Shown here: positions 35,701-45,342 of the stretch, in pieces | Numbering within the stretch: position 1 is the stretch's first letter | Layout of the letters: each line of letters opens with the position of its first letter | DNA from: Nitrosomonadales bacterium | GTDB taxonomy: Bacteria > Pseudomonadota > Gammaproteobacteria > Burkholderiales > Gallionellaceae | Length of the DNA stretch: 46,631 nt | Direction of reading: 5' to 3' | NCBI GenBank assembly: GCA_023259065.1 | Contig: JAHFQY010000010.1 | Location: forward strand, 25,488 to 72,118 | Notes under the pieces: generated by a model | What the model was told of the DNA's origin: nothing | The model's input: only the letters and a program-made list of their open reading frames with translations | Databases searched by the model: none | Position numbers and translations under genes: made by a program

Positions 35701-38700
35701 CTAAGGGCGATCAGCCCAGGCGATCCATGATTCATCCGGGCGCCAGCTTGCCGCCCAGGCGGGCAATTCTGCCGCCGGCATGGGGCGCGCAATGCCATAG
35801 CCTTGCGCCAGCTCGCAGCCCAGCGACAGCAGCATTTGGCCGTGCGGCACCGTTTCCACGCCTTCCGCGATCACCTCGCGGCGGAAAGCCGATGCCAAGC
35901 CGACCACGCCTTCAACAATGGCCAGGTCATTCGGGTCATCGAGCATGTCGCGCACAAAGCTCTGGTCTATCTTGAGCACGTCGGCCGGCAGGCGCTTCAG
36001 ATAAGTCAGCGAGGAATAGCCGGTGCCAAAGTCGTCCAGCGCAAAGCGCACGCCTATCTCGCGGCAGGCCTGCATTACCGTGGAGACCTGGGCGATGTCT
36101 TCGAGTGCGCTGGTTTCCAGGATTTCCAGCTCCAGGCAGCAGGGTTGTACATCGGGGTAACAGGCGATCAATTCGGCCAGGCGCGCCGCGAAGCCGGCTT
36201 GTTGCAGCTGGCGCGCACCCATGTTCACGCTGACCGGAATATCCAGCCCCGTGGCATGCCATGCGGTCAGCTGCTGCAGCGCTGCGGCGATGACCCACTC
36301 GCCCAGTGCAATGCTGATGGGCAGGTTTTCGATATTGGGCAGGAACGCAATCGGCGGCAACAAACCGCGTTCCGGATGCTGCCAGCGTATCAGGGCTTCC
36401 GCGCCCACCACCGCGCCGCTCTTCATGTTGACCTTGGGTTGATAGTGCAGGACAAATTCGTTGTGGTCGATGGCAAGGCGGATGCGCTCCACGCTCTCGC
36501 GCTGGGTCTGCACCGCCGCGTCGTTGTCCACATCGAACAGGTGATAGCGGTTCTTGCCCGCCTGTTTGGCGACGTACATGGCCTGGTCGGCGTGGCGCAT
36601 CAGCAGGTCGGCATCGCAATCATCCTGCGGGTAAATGGTGACGCCGATGCTGGCGGAAACCTGCAGCACATTCTCACCCACGGTCATCGGGCTGGCCGCG
36701 GCCTGCAGCAGGCGCGCCAGCACCGGCTCGCAATCCTGGGGCTGCTCCATGTCAACCAGCACGACCACAAACTCGTCGCCGCCTAGGCGGGCCAGGGTGT
36801 CACCCTCGCGCAGCGCAGTCTTCATGCGTTGCGAAATGGCCACCAGCAGTTCATCGCCGACGTTGTGCCCGTACTTGTCGTTGACCGCCTTGAAGCCGTC
36901 CAGGTCCAGGAAGGCCACGGCCAGTGAGTGTTCGCGCCGTTGTGTGTGGATCAGTGCATGCTGCAGGCGATCCGCCAGCAACACGCGGTTGGGCAGGCTG
37001 GTCAGGGCATCGTAATGGGCGATGTGTTCAAGCTGCTGCTGGTGCTCTTTCATCGGCGTGATGTCGGTGAACAGGGCGACGTAATTCCGGGTGATGCCGG
37101 CGCTGTCCTTCACTGCGCCGATGGTGAGCATTTCGGCATATACATCGCCATTCTTGCGCTGGTTCCACACTTCGCCGTACCAGTGTCCCTTGCCCAGGAG
37201 TGTCTTCCACATGGCTTCATAAAAAGCCGGTTCATGCCGGCTGGAATGCAGCATACGCGGGTTTTGCCCCAGCGCCTCTTCGCGGCTGTAGCCGGTGATG
37301 CTGGTGAAGGTGGCGTTGACGTCGACGATGGCGCCGGCGGCATCGGTGATCATGATGCCTTCGCGCGCGTGCGAGAACACGCTGGCGGCGAGCTGCAGGC
37401 GGGTGTCGGCCGCTGTTTTGTCTATGGCCAGGGCAACGAGGTGAGCCTCATCCTCGATCAATTGCAGATCCTCGGCTGACGGTTGGTAGGGGTTGCGGTG
37501 GTAAATGGCAACCGTGCCGAGCACCTTGCCATGCGCAGAGAACACGGGCTGCGACCAGCAGGAGCCCAGCCCCGCCAGGCGCGCGAGATGAAGGTAGGGC
37601 TTCCAGTAGGGATGATTCTCTATGTCGTCAACAATAACCCGCTTGCCGGTAAAGGCTGCAGAACCGCAGGAGCCGACTTCCGGGCCTATGGCCAGGCCGT
37701 TGATGGCCTTGTTGTAAAACTCCGGCAGGCTGGGGGCGGCGCCATGGCGCAGATGAGTTCCCTCGTCGTCGAGCAGGAGAATGCTGCACAGCGTGTACGG
37801 CTTGATGGCTTCCACATCGCGCGCAATGGTGTCCAGCATCTCGCTCAACGGCGCCTGGGCGGTCAGCATGTGCAGCACGCGGTTGTGATGCTGTTCGCGC
37901 TGTTGCGCCAGTTTGCGCACGGTGATGTCAATCGCGGCGGCCAGCACCACATCCACGCCGTTCAGGGTGCTATGGATAAGGCTGACGTCTGCGCTGAATT
38001 CCCTGCCGTCGGATTTCAGATAGACCCATTCAAAGCGCTGCGCCTCGCCGTCTGCCGCGGCGCTGATATGGCGGTCTATCTTGATGCGCGAATCTTCACC
38101 GTCAGGCTGGAGTTGGGGGGAGAAATCCGACAGGCTGAGGGTGAGCAGCGACTCCTTGCTGGAGTAGCCGAAAATTTTCACGGCCGCCATGTTGCAATCA
38201 ATGAAGCGGCCCTCGGAGATGATCCACATCGGTTCGGGCGCGGACTCGAACATGGTGGAGAAGCGCTGTTGTTCCAGCTGGACGCGTTCCTTCTGTTTCA
38301 GCAGGCGCATGCCCATGCCGGCAAAAAGCAGGGCCAGCATGCCCAGCAATGCGGTGATCCAGATGGCGTATTCCTGCCACAACTCGAGCAGCGTCAACTC
38401 GTGCGCCTTGTCGAAAGGCGGGATGTGCAATCTGCGCAGCAAGGTCTCCACGCCGCTATAGTCGGCGGGAAGCGCAAAGCCCTGGATGCCCGCGGTGCGG
38501 GCGGCGGGGCTGTTGCCTGGCATGGAAAGCAGGGCCACCGCAAGGCGGCGGGCGAGCGGCTCATCCACCTGCGGCATGACGGCCACCGCCCATTCCGGAT
38601 ACAAGCGGGTAGAGCTGGGAAACGGAAAAGCCGGCAGGTTTTGCGGGTTGATGATCTTGATGCGTGCAAGATCCAGCTTGCCTTCGCGCGCCAGCGCCTC

Positions 38701-39366
38701 GAGTACGCCGCTGCGCATGAACCCGGCATCGGCGCGGCCGTCCAGAACGGCTTCCGCGACGCGATCCTGGGGCAATCCGGTAACCAGCAGCTTGTCCTCG
38801 CTTGGCAGCGGCACGCCGGCCTCCAGCAACTCGAAAGCCTGCATCTGGTAGGCCCCCAGGGAATTCTGGTTGACCACCGCGATGCGCTTGCCGGCGAGAT
38901 CGGCAAGCGCGTTTATTTTGGCGGCATCGGCGCGGGTGAAGATGACGCCGCCAAATGATGACAGCGCATGCTCGCCCTCGCGGCTGATCTGGGTGGCAAG
39001 CGCCGCCGACAGCTCGCTGCGGTGGCGCAGCAGGATAAAGTCACCCGGGTTGGTGAGCACCACATCTACCGTGTTCTGTTCTACCGCAGCGTCGAGCTCG
39101 GGGAGGGTATAGGCGGACAGTTCAATGCGCCGCCCCAGCGCTGTTTCGAGATAGGCAGCCAGCGGCTGCCACTGCGCCGTGGCTTGCACCTTGGGACGGA
39201 AAGCCAGCACGCCCAGCCTGAGCGGCGTTTCGGCCCAGGCCGGCACTGTGGTTACAGCCAGCAGGAGCAGCAGCAGCGCGCCAAACAGGCGTTGTAGCGC
39301 GCGGCTGTCTGTCTTGCGCAGATGCCGCGTGGTGCCCGTCACAACTGTAAACGCTGCATTCTGCAT
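35701..39366 (-). CDS. PhnD-PAS-GAF-PAS-GGDEF-EAL signalling protein
   Basis: A 1221-residue sensor. Signal segment about residues 27-45; periplasmic PhnD-type solute-binding domain about 46-310 (LRLGVLAFRPKVQATAQWQP, TNPGDFILL, ADAGFMRSG); membrane helix about 334-356; PAS about 368-490; GAF about 510-660; PAS about 665-785; GGDEF about 790-955; EAL about 965-1210. GGDEF is intact (LARLGGDEF) with an inhibitory REGD site five residues ahead. The EAL set is also intact (GAEALIRW, SVNMGARQL, LDDFGTGYSS, DVLKIDQSFV, IAEGVET). It can in principle both make and degrade c-di-GMP. ATG 39366 follows GGGGAG; ATG 39384 is an alternative. Confidence 0.9.
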   Translation of the reverse strand: MQNAAFTVVTGTTRHLRKTDSRALQRLFGALLLLLLAVTTVPAWAETPLRLGVLAFRPKVQATAQWQPLAAYLETALGRRIELSAYTLPELDAAVEQNTVDVVLTNPGDFILLRHRSELSAALATQISREGEHALSSFGGVIFTRADAAKINALADLAGKRIAVVNQNSLGAYQMQAFELLEAGVPLPSEDKLLVTGLPQDRVAEAVLDGRADAGFMRSGVLEALAREGKLDLARIKIINPQNLPAFPFPSSTRLYPEWAVAVMPQVDEPLARRLAVALLSMPGNSPAARTAGIQGFALPADYSGVETLLRRLHIPPFDKAHELTLLELWQEYAIWITALLGMLALLFAGMGMRLLKQKERVQLEQQRFSTMFESAPEPMWIISEGRFIDCNMAAVKIFGYSSKESLLTLSLSDFSPQLQPDGEDSRIKIDRHISAAADGEAQRFEWVYLKSDGREFSADVSLIHSTLNGVDVVLAAAIDITVRKLAQQREQHHNRVLHMLTAQAPLSEMLDTIARDVEAIKPYTLCSILLLDDEGTHLRHGAAPSLPEFYNKAINGLAIGPEVGSCGSAAFTGKRVIVDDIENHPYWKPYLHLARLAGLGSCWSQPVFSAHGKVLGTVAIYHRNPYQPSAEDLQLIEDEAHLVALAIDKTAADTRLQLAASVFSHAREGIMITDAAGAIVDVNATFTSITGYSREEALGQNPRMLHSSRHEPAFYEAMWKTLLGKGHWYGEVWNQRKNGDVYAEMLTIGAVKDSAGITRNYVALFTDITPMKEHQQQLEHIAHYDALTSLPNRVLLADRLQHALIHTQRREHSLAVAFLDLDGFKAVNDKYGHNVGDELLVAISQRMKTALREGDTLARLGGDEFVVVLVDMEQPQDCEPVLARLLQAAASPMTVGENVLQVSASIGVTIYPQDDCDADLLMRHADQAMYVAKQAGKNRYHLFDVDNDAAVQTQRESVERIRLAIDHNEFVLHYQPKVNMKSGAVVGAEALIRWQHPERGLLPPIAFLPNIENLPISIALGEWVIAAALQQLTAWHATGLDIPVSVNMGARQLQQAGFAARLAELIACYPDVQPCCLELEILETSALEDIAQVSTVMQACREIGVRFALDDFGTGYSSLTYLKRLPADVLKIDQSFVRDMLDDPNDLAIVEGVVGLASAFRREVIAEGVETVPHGQMLLSLGCELAQGYGIARPMPAAELPAWAASWRPDESWIAWADRP

Positions 39367-39416
39367 GTGCTCCCCATACTTCATGCAATCCCCGCTAATC
39401 TGCTGCTGAAGGCGCT

Positions 39417-40787
39417 TCAGCTTCTTCTGCGCCACCACTGCACCGCACCGATGGCGGCAAGCAGCAAGGGCAATGCAATCAGGAAGCCGGCGATGATCGC
39501 GGTGAGCTGGCGTTTGCTCAGGGTGATTGCGCTGTCGCGAGTTGCTCGCGGCTGCGCGGTGATCAGGTTTTCTTCATGGGTCAGCCAGTTCACCATGTTG
39601 ACGCCGAGATCAAGGTTGCCGCCGTTGCCGGAGTAGGCGTTGGCGAGGAAGGAGCCGCTGCCCACCACCACGATGCGCTGTTCGTGCTCGTGCACGTTGC
39701 GCTGCAGGGCCAGCGCCAGGCTGACCGGGCCGGGCATGTCGCGGTTCTTGTCGAATTGCGGCTTCTTCGGGGCGGCCACGGGGTTACGGCTGACCCAGCC
39801 GTGCGCGGCTCCCTCAACCAGCGTGCTGACCTGCCACGGGCTGCCGTCGGCCCGCCCCATGCTGTCTTCGCGGCCCAGCGCGCGGGCATAGGGGAAGGCG
39901 GTGATCAGGTTGAAGTTGTAGGTGACCGGGTGCGGCGGGTAGCTGGCGCCCAGCGCCCAATTGGCGGGCGCGCGCATCTTCTGCGCATCCGGGTCTATCA
40001 CCATGCCGGGGGTCAGTTGTATGTCCAGTTTGTCGGCGAGCTGCTCCAGGCCGAGCAGGGGTTCGGCGTCCAGCAGCCACAGCAGGTTGCCGCCGCCATC
40101 GACGTAGCGCAGCAGCTTGTCCACCTCGCCGGGCAGGAGCTTGATCTGGGGCTGGGTAATGACCAGCACGCTGGCATTGCCGGGCACTTCCTGGGCAATG
40201 GCCAGATTCAGGCTGGCGACATTAAAGCCGTTCTGCTGCAGCTTTTTGCCGAAGGCGCCCAGGTCGTGGTTGGCCGGGCCATCCAGCTTGCGCTCGCCAT
40301 GACCGTCCACGTACATGAGCAGCTGGTTCTTGCTGTGCGCCAGGCGCAGCAGGGCGCTGGTCAGCGACTGTTCATTCAGCACGGTGAGGTGTTCGTTGCG
40401 TCCGCCATACTCCACCACTATCTCGCCGTTGGCGCGCACCGAAGCGCGGCGCATGGCCTCGGGCTCTTTCACCGGGTCAACGAAAGCAAGCGTGATGCCG
40501 GGTTTGTAGCGCTGGTACAGGCCGATGAAATCGCGCACCAGGCGCCGCACATCGCCCATCTCGGCATCCTGGCCGGTCACATAAACCGTGATGTTGATGC
40601 TGTCCTGCATTTGCTGCAGCGTGTCCACGCTGCTGGCCTGCAGGCTGTTGCTGGCGTTCTGGGTCAGGTCGGCGTGCAGCGGGAAGCGTGCCGCCAGCTG
40701 GTACAGCGCGATGGCTGCCGCCACCAGCAACAGCGCGTAGGCGGTGTTCTTGAGGAGGAGCTTGTAGGAGATGAAGAATTTTTTCAT
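39417..40787 (-). CDS. GldG-like ABC exporter auxiliary protein
   Basis: A 456-residue protein. An N-terminal membrane helix (YALLLVAAAIALYQLAARFPL), a large periplasmic GldG-type domain (VDTLQQMQDSINITVYVTGQ, LLMYVDGHGERKLDG, LLRYVDGGGNLLWLLD) and a C-terminal helix (IIAGFLIALPLLLAAIGAVQWW) match the GldG/DUF4350-type subunit that accompanies GldA-GldF ABC systems. It starts where the permease gene ends (shared base 40787). The exported substrate is unknown; outside Bacteroidetes these systems are not tied to gliding. Confidence 0.82.
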   Translation of the reverse strand: MKKFFISYKLLLKNTAYALLLVAAAIALYQLAARFPLHADLTQNASNSLQASSVDTLQQMQDSINITVYVTGQDAEMGDVRRLVRDFIGLYQRYKPGITLAFVDPVKEPEAMRRASVRANGEIVVEYGGRNEHLTVLNEQSLTSALLRLAHSKNQLLMYVDGHGERKLDGPANHDLGAFGKKLQQNGFNVASLNLAIAQEVPGNASVLVITQPQIKLLPGEVDKLLRYVDGGGNLLWLLDAEPLLGLEQLADKLDIQLTPGMVIDPDAQKMRAPANWALGASYPPHPVTYNFNLITAFPYARALGREDSMGRADGSPWQVSTLVEGAAHGWVSRNPVAAPKKPQFDKNRDMPGPVSLALALQRNVHEHEQRIVVVGSGSFLANAYSGNGGNLDLGVNMVNWLTHEENLITAQPRATRDSAITLSKRQLTAIIAGFLIALPLLLAAIGAVQWWRRRS

Positions 40788-41530
40788 TAGCCGTAGATGC
40801 GGTTGTTATGCAGGCGGCGTGTCGCCAGCAGCAGGAATATGGAAATGAACAGGGCAAAGTAAATGATGTCGGTGCTGCGCAGCAATCCCTCGTTGAAGCT
40901 CTGGAAGTGGCTGGTGGGGGTGATGGCGCGCAACAGCATGTCGCTGTCTGCCGCTCCCATGTCCGCCAGCCACAGCCCGAACAGCATGGCCAGCGTGCTG
41001 ACCGCCGCCACGATGGGCTGGGTGGTGAGTGCGGAAAAATACAGGCCCAGCGCGGTGTAGGCGGCAGCCAGCAGCAACAGGCCCAGCGCATTGCTGAACA
41101 GCAGCCCCAGATCCAGCGGCGTGCCCAGCGCCAGCACCAGCAGCATCAGCATGCAGGAAGCGATGATCAGCAGCAGGAACAGCAGCAGGCCGAGAAACTT
41201 GCCCAGCACGATCTGCCAGCTGCACACGGGTGAGGCCATCAGCATCACCAGGGTCTGGTTGCGGCGCTCTTCCGCGATCAAGCGCATGGTGAAAACCGGC
41301 ACCAGCATCATCAGGATCAGCGCGACCGTGCTCACCAGCGGGGCGGCTACCGACTGGGTGGCGCCGGGAGCGTTGGCAAGCTGGGCGAGCTGGGTTTGCA
41401 CCTGCAGAAAGGCATCCAGGCGCGCGAAAAAGAACCAGGCCAGGACAAATTGCAGCGCTCCCAGCAACAGCCAGGTGGAGGGCATGGCGAACAGGCTGCG
41501 GAATTCCTTGTGGGCGATAGTGAGGATCAT
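40787..41530 (-). CDS. ABC-2 type permease, GldF-like
   Basis: A 247-residue permease with six predicted helices (STWLLLGALQFVLAWFFFAR, VSTVALILMMLVPVFTMRLI, LGLLLFLLLIIASCMLMLLV and later ones). The MRLIAEERRNQTL segment between helices 2 and 3 is the ABC-2 family signature that couples with the ATPase. It lies between the GldA-like ATPase (6 bp upstream) and the GldG-like gene. Confidence 0.88.
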   Translation of the reverse strand: MILTIAHKEFRSLFAMPSTWLLLGALQFVLAWFFFARLDAFLQVQTQLAQLANAPGATQSVAAPLVSTVALILMMLVPVFTMRLIAEERRNQTLVMLMASPVCSWQIVLGKFLGLLLFLLLIIASCMLMLLVLALGTPLDLGLLFSNALGLLLLAAAYTALGLYFSALTTQPIVAAVSTLAMLFGLWLADMGAADSDMLLRAITPTSHFQSFNEGLLRSTDIIYFALFISIFLLLATRRLHNNRIYG

Positions 41531-41536
41531 GATTGT

Positions 41537-42469
41537 TTATGCGGCCTCGTTCTGGGTGAGTTGTACGAAAGCGTCTTCCAGGTTGCCCTGCAGCGGGGTG
41601 AGCTGCTGCGCCTGCCAGCCGCGCTCTGCCGCCACGGCGAGCAGGGCGGCAGGGGTGTTGCTGTTGGCGTCGTGCAGTATCTTGAAGCGCGTGGCGGAGA
41701 GCGCCTCGGCGCTTTCCACGCCGCTCAGCGCCCGCAGCTCGTCCAGCGCCGGCGCTGCCAGCAGGGTGACGACAAAGCCGCTCTGGTGGCCAAAGCGCTG
41801 CATGCGGATGCTGGTGTCGCCGTAGATCAGCTGGCCGTGCTGCATGATCTCGACACGGTCGCAAATGTTTTCGACTTCGCCCAGCAGGTGGGTGGAGAGC
41901 AGCACGCTATGGGCATTGCCGAGCTCGCGTATAAGGGCGCGAATGTCGCGGATCTGCGTGGGGTCGAGGCCGACGGTGGGCTCGTCGAGGATGATCACAT
42001 CGGGGTTGTGGATGATGGCCTGGGCAATGCCCACGCGCTGCTGGTAGCCCTTGGACAGGGTGCCGATGATCTTGCGCCCGGCGTCCTGCAGGCCGCAGCG
42101 CTGCTTGGCCTGCGTCAGCGCTGCAGGGATGGCGCTGCGTGCCACTCCATGCAGCTTGGCGGCGAAGGTGAGGTAATCGTCCACGCGCATGTCGCGGTAC
42201 AGCGGCGGGGTTTCTGGCAGATAGCCGATGCAGGCCTTGGCGCGTGCGGGCTGTCTGGCCAGGTCAAAGCCGCAAATCTCGATCTGGCCGGAATCGGGAA
42301 TCAGCGTGCCGGTGAGCAGCTGCATGGTGGTGCTTTTGCCGGCGCCGTTGTGGCCCAGCAGGCCCAGCACTTCGCCGCGCCGGAGTTGCAGGGAAATGCC
42401 GCGGATGATTTCGCGCCGGCCATGACGGCGGGTCAGATTGCGTGCGGACAGTGTGATCGGGGCAGTCAT
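41537..42469 (-). CDS. ABC transporter ATP-binding protein, GldA-like
   Basis: A 310-residue ATPase of the ABC-2/GldA type. Walker A GHNGAGKST, Q-loop near YLPETPPLY, signature LSKGYQQRVG, Walker B VIILDEPTVGLDP and switch LLSTHLLGEV are complete. The C-terminal extension (about residues 220-310) is usual for this subfamily. First gene of a three-gene unit with the GldF- and GldG-like proteins; the big sensor gene follows 50 bp after. Confidence 0.92.
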   Translation of the reverse strand: MTAPITLSARNLTRRHGRREIIRGISLQLRRGEVLGLLGHNGAGKSTTMQLLTGTLIPDSGQIEICGFDLARQPARAKACIGYLPETPPLYRDMRVDDYLTFAAKLHGVARSAIPAALTQAKQRCGLQDAGRKIIGTLSKGYQQRVGIAQAIIHNPDVIILDEPTVGLDPTQIRDIRALIRELGNAHSVLLSTHLLGEVENICDRVEIMQHGQLIYGDTSIRMQRFGHQSGFVVTLLAAPALDELRALSGVESAEALSATRFKILHDANSNTPAALLAVAAERGWQAQQLTPLQGNLEDAFVQLTQNEAA

Positions 42470-42610
42470 GCTTTAATCCGGGATGATTGTTTTGGGGTGT
42501 TGTGAGTAATAGCGAATATAACCTAATATGAGCGACTGCAAAAAATTGGGTGCGCTCTTCAATCAGCCTGATTGCCGCCCAATAATGCCATCACACCCAC
42601 ACATACACAA

Positions 42611-44353
42611 ATGATGAACTCAAAATCCGGCATGCCCTTGTTATCGCTGTTTCTGCCGCTGTTGCTGGCGGCCTGTGCCACTACGCCGCAACCGGCCATG
42701 GAGCCTGCAGACCTCACGGAAGCGGTGCACGGGCAGGCGGTGGAAAGCAAGCTGGTGTTGCCGCAACTGGAGCTGAATGACCAGATGCTGTACGAGTTCA
42801 TGCTGGCGGACATTGCAGCGCAGCGCGGCCAGCCGGAACTGGCAGCACAGGTTTACTTCGACCTGGCAAAATCGACGCGGGACCCGCGCGTGGCAAGGCG
42901 TGCAGCCCAGCTGGCCTATGAGTCGCACCAGATGAAACGGGCGCTGGAGGCGTTCCAGCTGTGGCAGGAAGTGGAGCCGACTTCCATGCTGGCCAAGCAG
43001 ATGCTGGCCACCCTGCTGGTCAGCGGCGGCAGGCTGGAAGAGGCGCAGCCGCAGATCGCCGCGATGCTGGCGGCAGACCCGCAAAATGCCGGGCGCTCAC
43101 TGGTTCAGCTCTACCCATTGTTTGCGCGCCATCCCGACAAGGCCGCCACTTACAAGAGCCTGCGCGAGCTGGCCCGGCCCTATGCGCATCTGGCTGAAGC
43201 GCACTGGGTGCAGGCACAGGCAGCCGAGGCGGCAGGGGATCACGCGGCGGCAATGAGCGAAGCGCAGCAAGCGCGCGCCATCCGCCCGGAGTGGGACATG
43301 GCCGCCCTGCTGGAGGCGCAACTGAGCCTGCGTGAGGCGCCGCAACAATCGCTGGCCGTGCTGAAAAAATACCTGGCGTCCTATCCCGAATCCAATGAAG
43401 TGCGATTGTTTTATGCGCGCGCCCTGCTTGAGCAAAAACAATATGCCGAGTCGCGCGTGGAATTCCAGCGCCTGCAGAAACAGCATCCGGAAAACGCCGA
43501 GCTGGCCTTTGCCATCGCCCTGCTGTCCCTGCAGATGGGCGAACTGGACCGCGCCGAACAGGAGCTGCAGCAAACCCTGCGCGCTGGCAAGAAGGACAGC
43601 GGCACGGTGTATTACTACCTGGCGCAGCTGAACGAGGCAAAGAAAAATGATGCGGCCGCCTTGCAGCAATACGCCCAAGTCAAGGATGGCGACTATGTCT
43701 TTGCCTCGCAGCTGCGCATTGCCTACCTGCTCAACAAGGCAGGCAAGCTGCAGGAGGCGCGCGCGGTATTGCACAAGGCCGACGCCCCCCACAACCAGCA
43801 GCGCGCACAACTGCTGCTGGTGGAAGCGCAGATGCTGCGCGATGCCCAGCAATATGACAGCGCATCGACTGTGCTGGGCAAAGGCCTGGAAAAGCTGCCC
43901 AACAACCCCGAGCTGTTGTACGAGGCCGCCATGGTGGCCGACAAGCAGGGCAAGCCTGATGTCTTTGAAAGCTTTATCCGCAAGCTGATCAAGGTGGACC
44001 CGAATCACGCGCATGCCTACAACGCCTTGGGCTACAGCCTGCTGGAGCGCAACGTGCGCCTGAGCGAGGGCATGCAGCTGGTGGAAAAAGCCTACCAGCT
44101 GGCGCCCGACGATGCCGCCATCATCGACAGCATGGGCTGGGGCTATTACCGCCTGGGCGATTTGCCCAAGAGCCTGGAATTCATGCGCCGCGCCTACGCG
44201 GCCTTCCCCGACCATGAAGTGGCCGCGCATCTGGGTGAAGTGCTGTGGCAGACCGGCGCAAAAGACGAGGCCAGAAAAATCTGGCAGGACGGCCTGAAAG
44301 AAAACCCCGATAGCACAGTGTTGAAGGCCGTGATGAAGAGGTTCATGCCCTGA
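42611..44353 (+). CDS. TPR-repeat outer-membrane lipoprotein
   Basis: A 580-residue lipoprotein. The signal MNSKSGMPLLSLFLPLLLAAC-ATTPQP has a good lipobox (LAAC), and Ala after the Cys favours the outer membrane. Many tetratricopeptide repeats follow to the C-terminus (YALGYSLLERN-like AYNALGYSLLERNVRLSEG, IIDSMGWGYYRLGDLPKSLE). ATG 42611 or 42614 is the start; the ribosome site is weak. It is coupled to lolB (stop and start share 44353), the standard betaproteobacterial pair, which suggests a role in lipoprotein or envelope assembly. The exact function is unknown. Confidence 0.85.
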   Translation: MMNSKSGMPLLSLFLPLLLAACATTPQPAMEPADLTEAVHGQAVESKLVLPQLELNDQMLYEFMLADIAAQRGQPELAAQVYFDLAKSTRDPRVARRAAQLAYESHQMKRALEAFQLWQEVEPTSMLAKQMLATLLVSGGRLEEAQPQIAAMLAADPQNAGRSLVQLYPLFARHPDKAATYKSLRELARPYAHLAEAHWVQAQAAEAAGDHAAAMSEAQQARAIRPEWDMAALLEAQLSLREAPQQSLAVLKKYLASYPESNEVRLFYARALLEQKQYAESRVEFQRLQKQHPENAELAFAIALLSLQMGELDRAEQELQQTLRAGKKDSGTVYYYLAQLNEAKKNDAAALQQYAQVKDGDYVFASQLRIAYLLNKAGKLQEARAVLHKADAPHNQQRAQLLLVEAQMLRDAQQYDSASTVLGKGLEKLPNNPELLYEAAMVADKQGKPDVFESFIRKLIKVDPNHAHAYNALGYSLLERNVRLSEGMQLVEKAYQLAPDDAAIIDSMGWGYYRLGDLPKSLEFMRRAYAAFPDHEVAAHLGEVLWQTGAKDEARKIWQDGLKENPDSTVLKAVMKRFMP

Positions 44354-44919
44354 TGCTGCGTATCTCCGGAGTGTTGATGCTGCTGGCGCTGCTGGGCGGC
44401 TGTGCCAGCAGCAAAGTGGAGCCGCTGGAAACACGCCCCGCCCAGGCCGCACAGGCGCCGTTTGCCTTCAACGGGCGCGTGGCCACCAAACATGATGACA
44501 AATCCACTTCCGCCGGCGTGCGCTGGACCCATCGCGGCGCCGCAGATGAAATCCTCCTGCTCGCCCCGCTGGGCCAGACCGTGGCGCGCATCAAGGGTGA
44601 CGCGCAAGGTGTGGTGCTGGAAACCAACGGCAAGTATTACGCCGCCAAGGACGCAGAGACACTGACCGAGCAGGTGCTGGGCTGGCACTTGCCCATGTCC
44701 GGCTTGCGCTACTGGGTGCTGGCGCTGCCGGCGGATCATAGCGAGGCGGAGATAGAGCGGGGCGCGCATGGGCAGTTCAAGGTGTTGCGCCAGGACGGGT
44801 GGGAGATACACTACCTGCGCTATGCCACGGAAGCACCGGATAGCTTGCCGCTGCGCTTGACCTTGCAGCGGGATGGGATGGAAATTAAATTGTTTATTGA
44901 TGAGTGGGAGATGCAGTAG
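44353..44919 (+). CDS. lolB: Outer-membrane lipoprotein insertion protein LolB
   Basis: A 188-residue lipoprotein (lipobox LLGGC) that takes lipoproteins from LolA and inserts them in the outer membrane. The LolB fold is seen as FAFNGRVATKHDDKSTSAG, RWTHRGAADEILLLAPLG and the C-terminal strand GMEIKLFIDEWEMQ, the latter corresponding to the C-terminal IKLK-DNW strand of E. coli LolB. ispE normally follows in betaproteobacteria but here a repeat-rich zone does. The last about 43 bases of the gene occur again about 1 kb downstream. Confidence 0.92.
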   Translation: MLRISGVLMLLALLGGCASSKVEPLETRPAQAAQAPFAFNGRVATKHDDKSTSAGVRWTHRGAADEILLLAPLGQTVARIKGDAQGVVLETNGKYYAAKDAETLTEQVLGWHLPMSGLRYWVLALPADHSEAEIERGAHGQFKVLRQDGWEIHYLRYATEAPDSLPLRLTLQRDGMEIKLFIDEWEMQ

Positions 44920-44933
44920 GTTTGATTGGGGGC

Positions 44934-44970
44934 GTAGGTTGGGTTAGCGGCTGTATCGCGTAACCCAACA
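44934..44970. repeat. Small palindrome (TTGGGTTA/TAACCCAA)
   Basis: TTGGGTTA at 44939-44946 pairs with TAACCCAA at 44961-44968 across a 14-base loop, 20 bases after the lolB stop. The type (GTAGGTTGGGTTAGCG ... CGTAACCCAAC) is a widespread dispersed palindrome in proteobacteria. It could end the lolB transcript, though there is no T-run. Confidence 0.65.
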
Positions 44971-45010
44971 AGGGGGGCGCTGAAATGTTGGGTGTATTGA
45001 AGCTGGGTAG

Positions 45011-45258
45011 GGAGGTGCGCGAGGCTTTGTCGGGGGTAGCCCGACAGCTGGTTACTTTTCTTGCTTCGCCAAGAAAAGTAACCAAAAGAAGGCGACCCCA
45101 GCTGAACCGCCCTACGGGTTCCTTCGGTCGGGCAATAAAATTGGGCGGCTGCGCAACTCGCCCTAGCAGGCCGCACACCCCGCGACCTGCCGCGGAGCTC
45201 AAACAGTGCTCGCCTTCATCCCAATTTTATTACCCGCCCTCAGCGCTTCAGAAGGGGA
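45011..45258 (+). repeat. Structured dispersed repeat, copy 1 (direct)
   Basis: About 248 bp, close in sequence and orientation to 46013-46259. Inside: a 13-bp hairpin GGTTACTTTTCTT (45050-45062)/AAGAAAAGTAACC (45071-45083), and a long-range pair GGGCAATAAAATTGGG (45130-45145)/CCCAATTTTATTACCC (45220-45235). Short frames across it (for example the SHFSCFAKKSN type in copy 2) are not credible genes. With copy 2 it brackets the secreted-protein gene. Confidence 0.88.
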
Positions 45259-45342
45259 TGGAAAACCAGCGGTGCGCAATGCTTCTCTGTTTTATAGTAC
45301 TGGTCAGTGGGCTAGTCTAATAACGTGTGGGAATCTAATAAT

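Noticed and set aside
44985-45320. 111-residue plus-strand frame across repeat copy 1
   Set aside because: Derived wholly from the dispersed repeat; copy 2 breaks the frame, so it is not conserved as a protein.
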